A stretch of DNA of 64,000 nucleotides from Desulfospira joergensenii DSM 10085 (GTDB lineage: Bacteria; Desulfobacterota; Desulfobacteria; Desulfobacterales; Desulfobacteraceae), in the NCBI RefSeq assembly GCF_000420085.1, contig NZ_ATUG01000003.1, positions 930,001-994,000 of the forward strand. The letters are read 5' to 3'. A program made the translations under genes and the position numbers. Numbering within the stretch: position 1 is the stretch's first letter; each line of letters starts with the position of its first letter. The notes below the pieces were generated by a model. That model did no database searches and was not told the origin of the DNA. It worked only from the letters and a program-made list of their open reading frames with translations. Below are positions 25,766-33,542 of the stretch, piece after piece.

Positions 25766-26371
25766 TTAATTAAGTGTATCACGACGTAGTTTTAATATTT
25801 GGCATGTTGACCCTGCCATGGCTTTTACTGGAGTATAAACAATGATATAATGCCGGTCAACACTTTTAAGCGGCCCAAACGCTGAATGGACTTGCAGACG
25901 ATTCCTGCCTGGATAAATCCAAGCGATTTTCGCATTTGGCGGTAATTCACACTTTTCATCCATATCTGCCCCGGCGCTGCTCCATTTCCAATCCTCAGGA
26001 CGTTTTGCAAGACCGGCACGGACCGGGTTATACTCAATATACTGCGTGTACGCCAACAAGTAACTTTCTTCCGTGATAAATGATGCGAACCGCCCCTGCC
26101 ATAAATGACCGCGTCAACCTTCCCTGAAATTGATCATTCTCGTACATCGCCGGTGTGCTTCCCCAACGGCCGGATTTAATCCATCCTTGGTTTCAGGAAC
26201 TGCAATCAGGTGAATGTGATTGAGCATCAGGCAATAAGCCCATATTTAGACCTTATCGTTCAAACACCATTCCGCCATCAAAGCCATACAGGCTTTAAAG
26301 TCCTGATCGCTGAAAAATGTCTGCTGCCGTATATTCCCCCTTTGTGTAATGTGATGGGAAAAACCTGGAAA
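25766..26371 (-). pseudogene. REP-associated tyrosine transposase (Y1/HUH, RayT type), inactivated
   Basis: One continuous frame contains the family order FPGFSHHITQRGN, TFFSDQDFKACMALMAEWC, WAYCLMLNHIHLIAVPE with the HUH pair, HLWQGRFASFITEESYLLAY, then YIEYNPVRAGLAKRPEDWKW. Two stops interrupt it: TAA at 26246-26248, just before WAYCLM, and TGA at 26114-26116, where GWRGHLW-like Trp would be expected. No terminal REP or insertion-sequence ends are recognisable. It is a dead copy between the receptor operon and nagZ. Confidence 0.85.
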
Positions 26372-26442
26372 GCAACAGAAAATTGTCTACAAAAAAAGAA
26401 GGGTTGACAGAATGTGGGTCGGTTCCGAGCCTGCTGTTCTCG

Positions 26443-27441
26443 CTAAAACAACTCCGACAGATACTTTTTCTTGGCTGCCATGATCCTGTCCAGGGATTCC
26501 CGGCCTGCTGAATAGAGCTTTTCATCGGTTTCCAGAAGCCGGACCATCTCGTTGAAGGCGATTTCCATATTGGGTCCCTGATGGCAGATCAGGGCCAGAT
26601 CGATTCCGGCCCTGAGGATCTGATGAACGCAGGTTTCCATGTCGTGGGAAATGGCCTTCATGTCCAGGTCATCGGTCAGGGTCAGGCCGGAATATCCCAG
26701 GCCTTTGCGTACCATCTCTCCGGCAATAACCGGGGAGAGGCTGGCCTGCCACTGGTCATCCAGGCGGGGATAGGAGATATGGGAGAGCATAATGCCTGAA
26801 ACCCCGGCTTTCTTGGCCGCGGCAAAGGGGATGATATCCGCCTCTTCCAGAGTTTCAGGGTCGATGTCGAGTACGGGCAGGAAATGATGGGAGTCCTTGA
26901 TGGTCCGGCCAATACCCGGGAAATGCTTGGCCACGGCCATGATCCCGTTTTCCTGCAGGGTTTTGATGACCCGGCAGCCGAGAAGGGAAACCCTTTGGGC
27001 ATCCCCGGGGAAGGCCCGGTCTTTCATGATGGAATCCAGGCCTTTGGGAGCCACATCCATGACCGGAGCCAGATTCATGTTGATTCCGGCACCCTTCAGC
27101 TCTTGAGCCGTGATCCGGGCAAATTGCTCTGCCTCCTGCTCCGTCCGGATAAAGGGATTCCCTGGAAATTCGGTAAAAGGGGCCCGCAGCCGGGCCACGG
27201 TCCCGCCCTCCTGGTCAACGGCAATGAACAGCGGGGGCAGTCCCAGGGATGCGGCAAACTCCCGGGCCTGGCTGCAGAGCCGGGCCACCTGGTCCGGTGA
27301 CTCGATGTTCTGCCGGAACAGGATGATCCCCCCGGCCTTAAACCGGTCGATGATCTCCTCCACATCCCGGTTGAACCGGGTGCCCTCGAACCCCAGCATG
27401 AGCCGCTGGCCGGCCAGGGTTTCAGGATTTTCCCAGTGCAT
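26443..27441 (-). CDS. nagZ: Beta-N-acetylhexosaminidase (glycoside hydrolase family 3)
   Basis: Cytoplasmic NagZ-type enzyme that removes N-acetylglucosamine from recycled muropeptides. Seen: FIAVDQEGGTVARLRAPFTE (about residue 79), the diagnostic KHFPGIGRTIKDSHHFLPV (about 165-185) carrying the catalytic His-Asp dyad, and SGLTLTDDLDMKAISH with the nucleophile Asp (about 252). 332 aa from ATG 27441, which has AAAAGG upstream; a TTG at 27456 is less likely. The start overlaps the histidine-rich gene by 20 bases. Confidence 0.92.
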   Translation of the reverse strand: MHWENPETLAGQRLMLGFEGTRFNRDVEEIIDRFKAGGIILFRQNIESPDQVARLCSQAREFAASLGLPPLFIAVDQEGGTVARLRAPFTEFPGNPFIRTEQEAEQFARITAQELKGAGINMNLAPVMDVAPKGLDSIMKDRAFPGDAQRVSLLGCRVIKTLQENGIMAVAKHFPGIGRTIKDSHHFLPVLDIDPETLEEADIIPFAAAKKAGVSGIMLSHISYPRLDDQWQASLSPVIAGEMVRKGLGYSGLTLTDDLDMKAISHDMETCVHQILRAGIDLALICHQGPNMEIAFNEMVRLLETDEKLYSAGRESLDRIMAAKKKYLSELF

Positions 27442-27742
27442 TCTTTGCCTTTTCAAGGGCCCGGGTTACCTCCCCGGAAAGGCGGCAGGCTTCCCTGAGG
27501 CTGGAGGCAATATCCGCCAGGCCGGACTGACGGGCCTTATCCGCCCATGACAGATAATTATCCTTGTGGCTCTCATTGTGATCCACCCAATGGGAAAGCA
27601 GGGTGGCAAGTTTCTCCTCCATGCTCATTTCGCCGTCATGGGAATGGTCGTGGGAATGACCATGGTCATGATCGTTATCGTGGCTATGGTCGTGGGAGTG
27701 GCCGTGGGAATGATCGTGGTCGTGGTCGTGGTCGTGGCTCAT
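27422..27742 (-). CDS. Histidine-rich small protein
   Basis: 106 aa. Residues 2-35 are almost pure His-Asp/Ser/Gly repeats (HDHDHDHDHSHGHSHDHSHD and onward), a metal-binding low-complexity tail. Residues 38-106 form a helical domain (LLSHWVDHNESHKDNYLSW, then SSLREACRLSGEVTRALEKA). AAAAGGAG precedes ATG 27742. A longer frame to 27955 is only antisense-like extension into the neighbour. It overlaps both neighbours, DACNV protein upstream by 4 bases and nagZ downstream, so it is in their operon. Zinc, nickel or cobalt storage or delivery is a reasonable guess. Confidence 0.75.
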   Translation of the reverse strand: MSHDHDHDHDHSHGHSHDHSHDNDHDHGHSHDHSHDGEMSMEEKLATLLSHWVDHNESHKDNYLSWADKARQSGLADIASSLREACRLSGEVTRALEKAKNALGKS

Positions 27743-29181
27743 AGTTGGACTCCTTTTAGGTATTTTTCCAGGGTGATCAGTTCCGGTGAATAAGCATAAC
27801 TGGGTTTCCACTGGGAAAAGGCATTGATCTCTATTCCGTTGTAAATAATCGATACAGGCCGGTCTGAAGACACAACCACGACAATGATCCTGGGATTGTC
27901 CGCGGAAAACCGCAAAGCCGAGTTGTACCTGGCACCCCGGGCCATATTTTCGCAATTGATGGTTTTCCCGTCCAGCAGGCAGCCGAATCCGTGAATATGG
28001 CTATCCGCAGTCAGGTGCACGGCACCGTCTATCTTGAGAAGAGACCGGGCCAGGCTGATATTTTTCGGCTCCAGCAGGCTCAGGGAGGGTTCCAATACAT
28101 GGCCGGAAAGGGGTACGGGGATTTCGTTCAGATCAATCACCAAAGTACACCCGTGGCGGGCCCGTCCTGCGCTGTGAACCAGGTTGGTGACCATCTGGAA
28201 AAGAACAGTGGACGTTTCGGTTTCCATGTCCGAATCCATGAGCAGTTCTTCCAGTTCCACCATCTTGGCTTCCCGGGTGGTGGAGTGGAAGCTGCCGTCA
28301 AAGAAAGAGGCCAGGTTTTCGTTTCCGATTTTCAGAAACCCGTAATCCCCCTTAAACTCAACGGCGATGGCATAGTCGGGTGTTTCTCCATCCGTGATGC
28401 CGATGATGGACATACCGTCCGACACCAGTTTTCGGTTTGACCTTTCCACCGCCACAAGCAGCTTTCTGATATGCTTGACATTGGAAACCAGGGGCTGCTC
28501 ATGCTTCTGGATCTTGGTGATAAAATCGATTCCGTCGATCTGCCAGGGATCCACAAAACAGAGGGTTCCCCTGGCCCAGGCCCCCTCCTCCCGGGTCTTG
28601 GATATGTTCAGGATATAGTTGAGGATGGGAGGGATCTGGATCTTGCTGTCAAACCGCAGGTTTTTTTCCCTTTCATCCACAATGGAATCGGCAATGGCCT
28701 GAAGGGAGTAGTTTTTTAATACATAATCCGAGGCATTGATAGCTGTGCTGCTTGCGTTATAGTCATGGATGAGGAGGGTGGCGGCCTGCTCCAGCCACCG
28801 TTCCGTGGGCCCTTTGGAACACATGTCCGGATGGTGTTCCGTAAACCAGATCTGGTAAAAGAAGTCCGAACAGCTTCCTCCGCAGGAAATCAGGCCCGAG
28901 AGGGCCAGGTCTTTTTCGGGGATCAGATATCCCTTGGGCTGGGCCGCTATTTTCCCCTGTATCCTCTCCCGCCAGTGGCCGTTCTGGGTGTAGAACATCT
29001 CTTCGAGTCTGGATTCATGCCCCCGGAGCAGTCCCTTGGGATCGAATATCATCAGGGGGTCATCGGACCGTGCGGCGAAAATCATGCTCACCCGGCTGGC
29101 CCGGGTAAATTTGGAAAGCCCCTCTGTCACCCCGTTAAGGATGTTGGCAATGCATAGTTTTTTGTATAAATCCTGATTCAT
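27739..29181 (-). CDS. DisA-like nucleotide-binding sensor protein (DACNV type)
   Basis: 480 aa, soluble. The last 130 residues resemble the diadenylate-cyclase fold of DisA: DGAVHLTADSHIHGFGCLLD (the Asp-Gly-Ala motif, about 382) and GARYNSALRFSAD (about 417), where active cyclases have Gly-Thr-Arg-His-Arg. The second motif keeps Gly and Arg but loses the His-Arg pair, so binding or sensing rather than c-di-AMP synthesis is likely. I recall such proteins annotated as DACNV sensor-domain proteins. The N-terminal region has Cys-rich LISCGGSCSDFFYQ. It heads an operon with the His-rich protein and nagZ, linking it perhaps to cell-wall state. Confidence 0.65.
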   Translation of the reverse strand: MNQDLYKKLCIANILNGVTEGLSKFTRASRVSMIFAARSDDPLMIFDPKGLLRGHESRLEEMFYTQNGHWRERIQGKIAAQPKGYLIPEKDLALSGLISCGGSCSDFFYQIWFTEHHPDMCSKGPTERWLEQAATLLIHDYNASSTAINASDYVLKNYSLQAIADSIVDEREKNLRFDSKIQIPPILNYILNISKTREEGAWARGTLCFVDPWQIDGIDFITKIQKHEQPLVSNVKHIRKLLVAVERSNRKLVSDGMSIIGITDGETPDYAIAVEFKGDYGFLKIGNENLASFFDGSFHSTTREAKMVELEELLMDSDMETETSTVLFQMVTNLVHSAGRARHGCTLVIDLNEIPVPLSGHVLEPSLSLLEPKNISLARSLLKIDGAVHLTADSHIHGFGCLLDGKTINCENMARGARYNSALRFSADNPRIIVVVVSSDRPVSIIYNGIEINAFSQWKPSYAYSPELITLEKYLKGVQL

Positions 29182-29356
29182 TTTCCCTGAACCCGCTAAA
29201 AGGTTCTGAAATCCCTTTTGGGACCCTGCTCGTTTTGATACATTTGTTCCACGCCCTTTGGCAAGTTTTTTTTAAGGATAGTTTTTCCCCTGGGTATTGT
29301 AAAATAGCACAAGGACTGCTATTGAAACAAAAAAAAACTATGGAGGCAATAAAAAT

Positions 29357-30079
29357 ATGAGAAAAATCTTTTTAGGATTTGCCGTTCTTGCGCTCCTGTT
29401 CCATGGGTTTGCCCCATATGTCCAGGCCAGGACCGGCTACGTGTCTGATATGCTGATTCTCACATTCAGGGAGGGACCGTCCAAAAGCTTTGCTGTTAAA
29501 AAGGCACTGCAGAGCAACACCCCCTTAGAGGTTCTGGAGGAAAAAGACGGATATTTAAATGTCCGTCTGACCTCCGGCGAAACCGGCTGGGTTGAAAAAC
29601 AATATGTGGTTTACGATCCGCCGAAAACCATTATTATCGAAAAGCTGACCCAGCAGAACCAGGCCCTGGAAAAAGAACTTGAAGCCCTCCAGGCCGAACT
29701 TGAAAACGATAAAAGGCGATTATCCGAACAGGCTGAGACCAGTGAAGAGAAAACAGCCTCCATGAAGTCGGCCCTGGAAGAGGCCCGGAAAAAAGTTGAA
29801 TCCCTTGAAGGAGAGGTAAAGTCTCTCCAGGAAAAATACGATACCCTTCTGGCCCAGTCCGGGGATGTCCAGCAGATCGTCAAAAAGAGTGAGCTCCTGA
29901 CCCGGGAGAACAAGCAACTTGCCAAGGATATCGCCCTGCTGGAAAACCAGACCAGCCATCAGTTCAGAACCGGTATGATCAAGTGGTTCCTGTCCGGGGT
30001 GGGGGTTCTCCTCCTGGGCTGGATCCTGGGAAACAGTGTTTCTTCAAGAAAAAAAAGAAGGAGTTCTCTTCTGGATTAG
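29357..30079 (+). CDS. SH3-domain coiled-coil membrane protein (TIGR04211-like)
   Basis: 240 aa. A signal peptide (FLGFAVLALLFHGFAPYVQA) is followed by a bacterial SH3 domain with the GYVSDMLILTFREGPS opening and GETGWVEKQYV ending (about 27-92). A long coiled coil of about 100 residues (ALEKELEALQAELENDKRRL and on) and a C-terminal transmembrane helix (FLSGVGVLLLGWILGNSV) with a basic cytoplasmic tail complete it. This architecture is that of the TIGR04211 family in proteobacteria; function is unknown, presumably in the envelope. GGAGG sits 10 bases before the start. Confidence 0.82.
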   Translation: MRKIFLGFAVLALLFHGFAPYVQARTGYVSDMLILTFREGPSKSFAVKKALQSNTPLEVLEEKDGYLNVRLTSGETGWVEKQYVVYDPPKTIIIEKLTQQNQALEKELEALQAELENDKRRLSEQAETSEEKTASMKSALEEARKKVESLEGEVKSLQEKYDTLLAQSGDVQQIVKKSELLTRENKQLAKDIALLENQTSHQFRTGMIKWFLSGVGVLLLGWILGNSVSSRKKRRSSLLD

Positions 30080-30114
30080 CCTGGGTCGGAAACCGGTTCA
30101 TCACAATCCATGGG

Positions 30115-30154
30115 AAAGAGGCGGGAACCAAGAAGTTCAGGTTCCCGCCTCTTT
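30115..30154. terminator. Bidirectional terminator between the SH3 gene and lysC
   Basis: A perfect 15-bp stem (AAAGAGGCGGGAACC and complement) with a 10-base loop. The plus strand continues TTTCTGTT; on the minus strand the stem also ends in T residues. It separates two convergent genes. Confidence 0.85.
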
Positions 30155-30174
30155 CTGTTAAAGAAAACTGAAAA

Positions 30175-31542
30175 TCAGTCGAAGAAAGTGGCGTGCAGGG
30201 CCTGGATGGTATCGTCCAGGCTGCTTTCCTGAACCAGAAAATAAAGGGCCGCATCCGAGGTACCCGAAGAGATCATCTCCACATTGACATTGGCACGGGA
30301 CACGGCGGTAAAACATTTGGCTGCAATTCCCCGGTTCAGGTGCAACCCCTCACCCACAATACTGACCAGGGCGACATCGGCCCGGAATGAAGCTTCCCTA
30401 AAAGGTATTGGACGGATATTTCCAACGCATTCATGGGCCCTGCCAATATCCTTTCTGGAAACCAGGAGGCTGATACAGGTCTGGGAGGTGATCACGGATT
30501 TGATGTTGATGCCCTGCCCGGAAACGGCTTCCGTAATCAGGGAGAGAATTCCCTGCCGGGCCCCCACGCCCGAGGCATGGATCTTTAATATGGATATATC
30601 TTTTGTATAGGAAACACTCTTGATGACCCTGTCCGTTTCAATGGCATCACCGGTGATCAGGCTTCCCCGGGCATCGGGATCATAGGTATTCTTAATGGCG
30701 ATATCGATCCTTGACGCCCGGACCGGTTCAACGGTGCGGGGATGGAGTATCCCTGCCCCGGTATAGGCCAGCTCGGCCGCCTCCTCATAGGTCAGCCTGG
30801 GAATCAGTCTGCAATGGGGAATATTGTCCGGGTCCGCCGTCATGAAGCCGGGTGTATCCTTCCAGATCTCAAGAACCTCAGCCCGGACCCCGGCGGCCAC
30901 AACAGCCGCGGAGTAGTCCGATCCCCCCCGCCCGAAGGTGGTGATTTCCCCGGTTTCACTGATCCCGTAGAATCCCGGGACAAAAAGGACCTTGCTTCCG
31001 GTCATCTCTCTTTCCATGAAAGCCTTTAAATTCTCCCCGGTCGGATTCATAAGCGCCGTGGCATCCATGAATTTCCCGTCGGTGATGATGCCGAGTTCTT
31101 CGGGCAGGGCTATACCCGTGTCCACCCCCAGCAATTCAACCGCCCCGGAAAGAACCAGGGCCGACATACGCTCCCCGAATGTGGCCACCATGTCCCGCAT
31201 CCTGGGGGTAGCCTCCCTTGTAAAACTGATGCCGTAATAATATCTTTCCAGTTTGTGGAGAACACGATCCATCTTCTCTTTGAGTTCATGAATCCGGGCC
31301 GGATCGCTGAATAGAAAATGAATAATTTCATGGTGCAGGGTTTTGAGTTGGGTTATGGTTTTTCCAATGCTTTCTTCCGATTCCAGAGAGGATTCGATTC
31401 CGGAAAGCAGGATATTGGTAACCCCGTAAAAGGCGGAAACCACAAATATATCCCCCTGTCCCCTTGAAGCGATCAATTGAATAATTGTCCTGGCGGCTTT
31501 CCCGTCCTTGAGGCATCCGCCTCCTATCTTCACGACTTTCAT
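30175..31542 (-). CDS. lysC: Aspartate kinase
   Basis: First enzyme of the aspartate family, phosphorylating aspartate. Seen: N-terminal VVKIGGGCLKDG (the usual form is KFGGTSV, so this is divergent), GRGGSDYSAAVVAAGVRAEV (about 215), the AELAYTGAGILHPRTVEPV segment, and two C-terminal ACT domains (DISILKIHASGVGARQGILS; VALVSIVGEGLH) for feedback control. I take ATG 31542 (455 aa) because the family starts at the kinase motif; a frame to 31566 adds 8 residues. It resembles the kinase half of bifunctional ThrA-type enzymes. Confidence 0.92.
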   Translation of the reverse strand: MKVVKIGGGCLKDGKAARTIIQLIASRGQGDIFVVSAFYGVTNILLSGIESSLESEESIGKTITQLKTLHHEIIHFLFSDPARIHELKEKMDRVLHKLERYYYGISFTREATPRMRDMVATFGERMSALVLSGAVELLGVDTGIALPEELGIITDGKFMDATALMNPTGENLKAFMEREMTGSKVLFVPGFYGISETGEITTFGRGGSDYSAAVVAAGVRAEVLEIWKDTPGFMTADPDNIPHCRLIPRLTYEEAAELAYTGAGILHPRTVEPVRASRIDIAIKNTYDPDARGSLITGDAIETDRVIKSVSYTKDISILKIHASGVGARQGILSLITEAVSGQGINIKSVITSQTCISLLVSRKDIGRAHECVGNIRPIPFREASFRADVALVSIVGEGLHLNRGIAAKCFTAVSRANVNVEMISSGTSDAALYFLVQESSLDDTIQALHATFFD

Positions 31543-31760
31543 GGGCGGCAGGCTACCATAAATCATATCCCGGTTTCAAGCGCCCGGATAAGCTTTGGTC
31601 TTTCAGGACCGTTTGTCCGGATGCTTATTTTTCAAAACCGGCCGGTCCATGAAAATTTTAAGGTGAAACCGTTTTTTCCTTGACAGAACATTGTTTTTCT
31701 TTTTATCAAGAACCACGAAGTATCTCTTTTAACCTTACAATTTCAAAAAAGGAGATGATC

Positions 31761-33449
31761 TTGTCTGACCAAAGCATTTATACAAAAAAAATATGGCTCA
31801 ATTCCTATGAGCAGGGAATCAGCGGAAGCGTTGACTTCAAGGATATTCTCATCCCCCAATACCTTGAAAATTCCGCCAAAGATTACCCTGACAAGACAGC
31901 CCTGGTTTTCCAGGGATTTTCCATGAGCTACAGGGAGCTGAACGAAATGGTGGCAAGATTTTCGGCGGCACTCAAGAGCTTTGGGATTCAAAAGGGGGAC
32001 AGTGTGGCCATCCTTCTGCCCAACGTGATCCCCTGTGTGGTTGCCTATTACGCCACCTTAAGGATCGGGGGGGTCGTGGTGTTCAACAACCCGCTTTATT
32101 CAGACAGGGAACTGGAGCATCAGTTTACGGATTCAAATTCAAAATTTCTCATCACCCTGGATCTGCTGGTCAAGCGCATGGTGGAACTCAGAAAAAAAAC
32201 AAAGATAAAAACCATTGTCTACACCTCCATTGGAGATTATCTTCCCTTTGTCAAGCGACTGCTCTTTCCCCTGGTAGCCAAAAAGAAGGGCCTGGCTGCC
32301 AATGTCTCCCCTGCATCCGATCTTCACAAATTCAAAGATGTGATTGCAGCAAATGAACCAGACTATTCCCAGACCGAAGTCAGCATGGACGATATTGCCA
32401 TGTACCAGTATACCGGCGGGACCACCGGGGTTTCCAAAGGGGTCATGCTTACCCATAAAAACATCTCCCACCAGATCCAGCAGGTCCAGGCCTGGTTCCC
32501 TTCCTTTAAGCAGGGGGATGAAGTCATGCTGGGTGCCCTTCCCTTTTTCCATGTATTCGGCATGTCCACCTCCATGAACTTTGCCGTAAGCATGGCATGG
32601 TCCAATATCCTGGTGCCCAAGCCCCAGCCCGAACCTCTCCTGGAGGCCGTCTCCAAGTTCAAGGTCACCTTTGCCCCCCTTGTGCCCACCATGTATATCG
32701 GCATGCTGGACCACCCGAACATTGAGCACACGGATCTGACTTCCGTCAAGGGATGCTTTTCAGGGTCTGCGCCCCTTCCCCTGGAGGTCATCAATAATTT
32801 CCAGGAAAAGACAGGTGCCGTCATCGTCGAGGGATACGGCCTCACCGAAACCACACCGGTCACCCATATCAATCCCTTCAAGGGAACCCGGAAAGTGGGA
32901 TCCATCGGTCTGCCCATCCCGGAAACCGAGTGCAGGATCGTCGACATTGACGATCCTGAAAAGGAAATGCCCGTGGGCCAGGCCGGAGAGTTGCTCATGA
33001 GGGGGCCCCAGGTCATGAAAGGATACCTGAACAAACCCGAAGAAACCGAAAAAACAATTACCCCGGACGGATTTCTCCATACCGGGGACGTGGCCAAGAT
33101 GGACGAAGACGGATATTTTTACATTGTCGACCGGATCAAGGACATGATCATCTCAGGCGGCTACAATGTATATCCAAGGGATATCGACGAGGTCCTGTTC
33201 GAACACCCCAAAATCCTGGAAGCCTGCTGTATCGGTATTCCCCATCCCAAACGGGGGGAAGCGGTCAAAGCCTTTGTGGTTCTCAAAGAGGGAAAGGAAA
33301 TGACCCAGCAGGAAGTCATCGACTATTGCACTGAAAAACTGGCCAAGTACAAACTGCCTGTGGAGGTGGAATTCAGGCAGGAACTGCCCAAATCCAATGT
33401 GGGGAAGATCTTGAGAAAGGATCTGAGAGTTCAAGAACAGGCCGGCTAA
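31761..33449 (+). CDS. fadD: Long-chain fatty acid-CoA ligase
   Basis: AMP-forming acyl-CoA synthetase activating fatty acids for beta-oxidation. Seen: P-loop YTGGTTGVSKGVMLTH (about residue 210), VEGYGLTETTPVTHINPFKG, the LHTGDVAKMDEDGYFYIVDR hinge and the C-terminal catalytic Lys in LPKSNVGKILRKDLR. The start is probably TTG 31761: AAAAAAGGAG ends 6 bases before it, whereas ATG 31755 touches the site. The product of 562 aa then begins as FadD does (short lead, KKIWLNSYEQG). Longer frames add sequence foreign to the family. aconitase follows 93 bases downstream. Confidence 0.92.
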   Translation: MSDQSIYTKKIWLNSYEQGISGSVDFKDILIPQYLENSAKDYPDKTALVFQGFSMSYRELNEMVARFSAALKSFGIQKGDSVAILLPNVIPCVVAYYATLRIGGVVVFNNPLYSDRELEHQFTDSNSKFLITLDLLVKRMVELRKKTKIKTIVYTSIGDYLPFVKRLLFPLVAKKKGLAANVSPASDLHKFKDVIAANEPDYSQTEVSMDDIAMYQYTGGTTGVSKGVMLTHKNISHQIQQVQAWFPSFKQGDEVMLGALPFFHVFGMSTSMNFAVSMAWSNILVPKPQPEPLLEAVSKFKVTFAPLVPTMYIGMLDHPNIEHTDLTSVKGCFSGSAPLPLEVINNFQEKTGAVIVEGYGLTETTPVTHINPFKGTRKVGSIGLPIPETECRIVDIDDPEKEMPVGQAGELLMRGPQVMKGYLNKPEETEKTITPDGFLHTGDVAKMDEDGYFYIVDRIKDMIISGGYNVYPRDIDEVLFEHPKILEACCIGIPHPKRGEAVKAFVVLKEGKEMTQQEVIDYCTEKLAKYKLPVEVEFRQELPKSNVGKILRKDLRVQEQAG

Positions 33450-33542
33450 AATGCCATCGGGGATGATTGCTCCTTGATCTATTGCCCGTTTGATATTATT
33501 CTAGGGGATCTAATCTTAAATAATTAATCTGGGAGACCCCGA

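Noticed and set aside
27660-27735. Possible CRISPR or satellite array in the periodic sequence near 27700
   Set aside because: The periodicity is codon repetition for His-Asp/Ser; there are no spacers.
27547-27793. Plus-strand frame encoding a Val/Gly/Arg-rich repeat
   Set aside because: It is the complement of the His-Asp repeat of the minus-strand protein.
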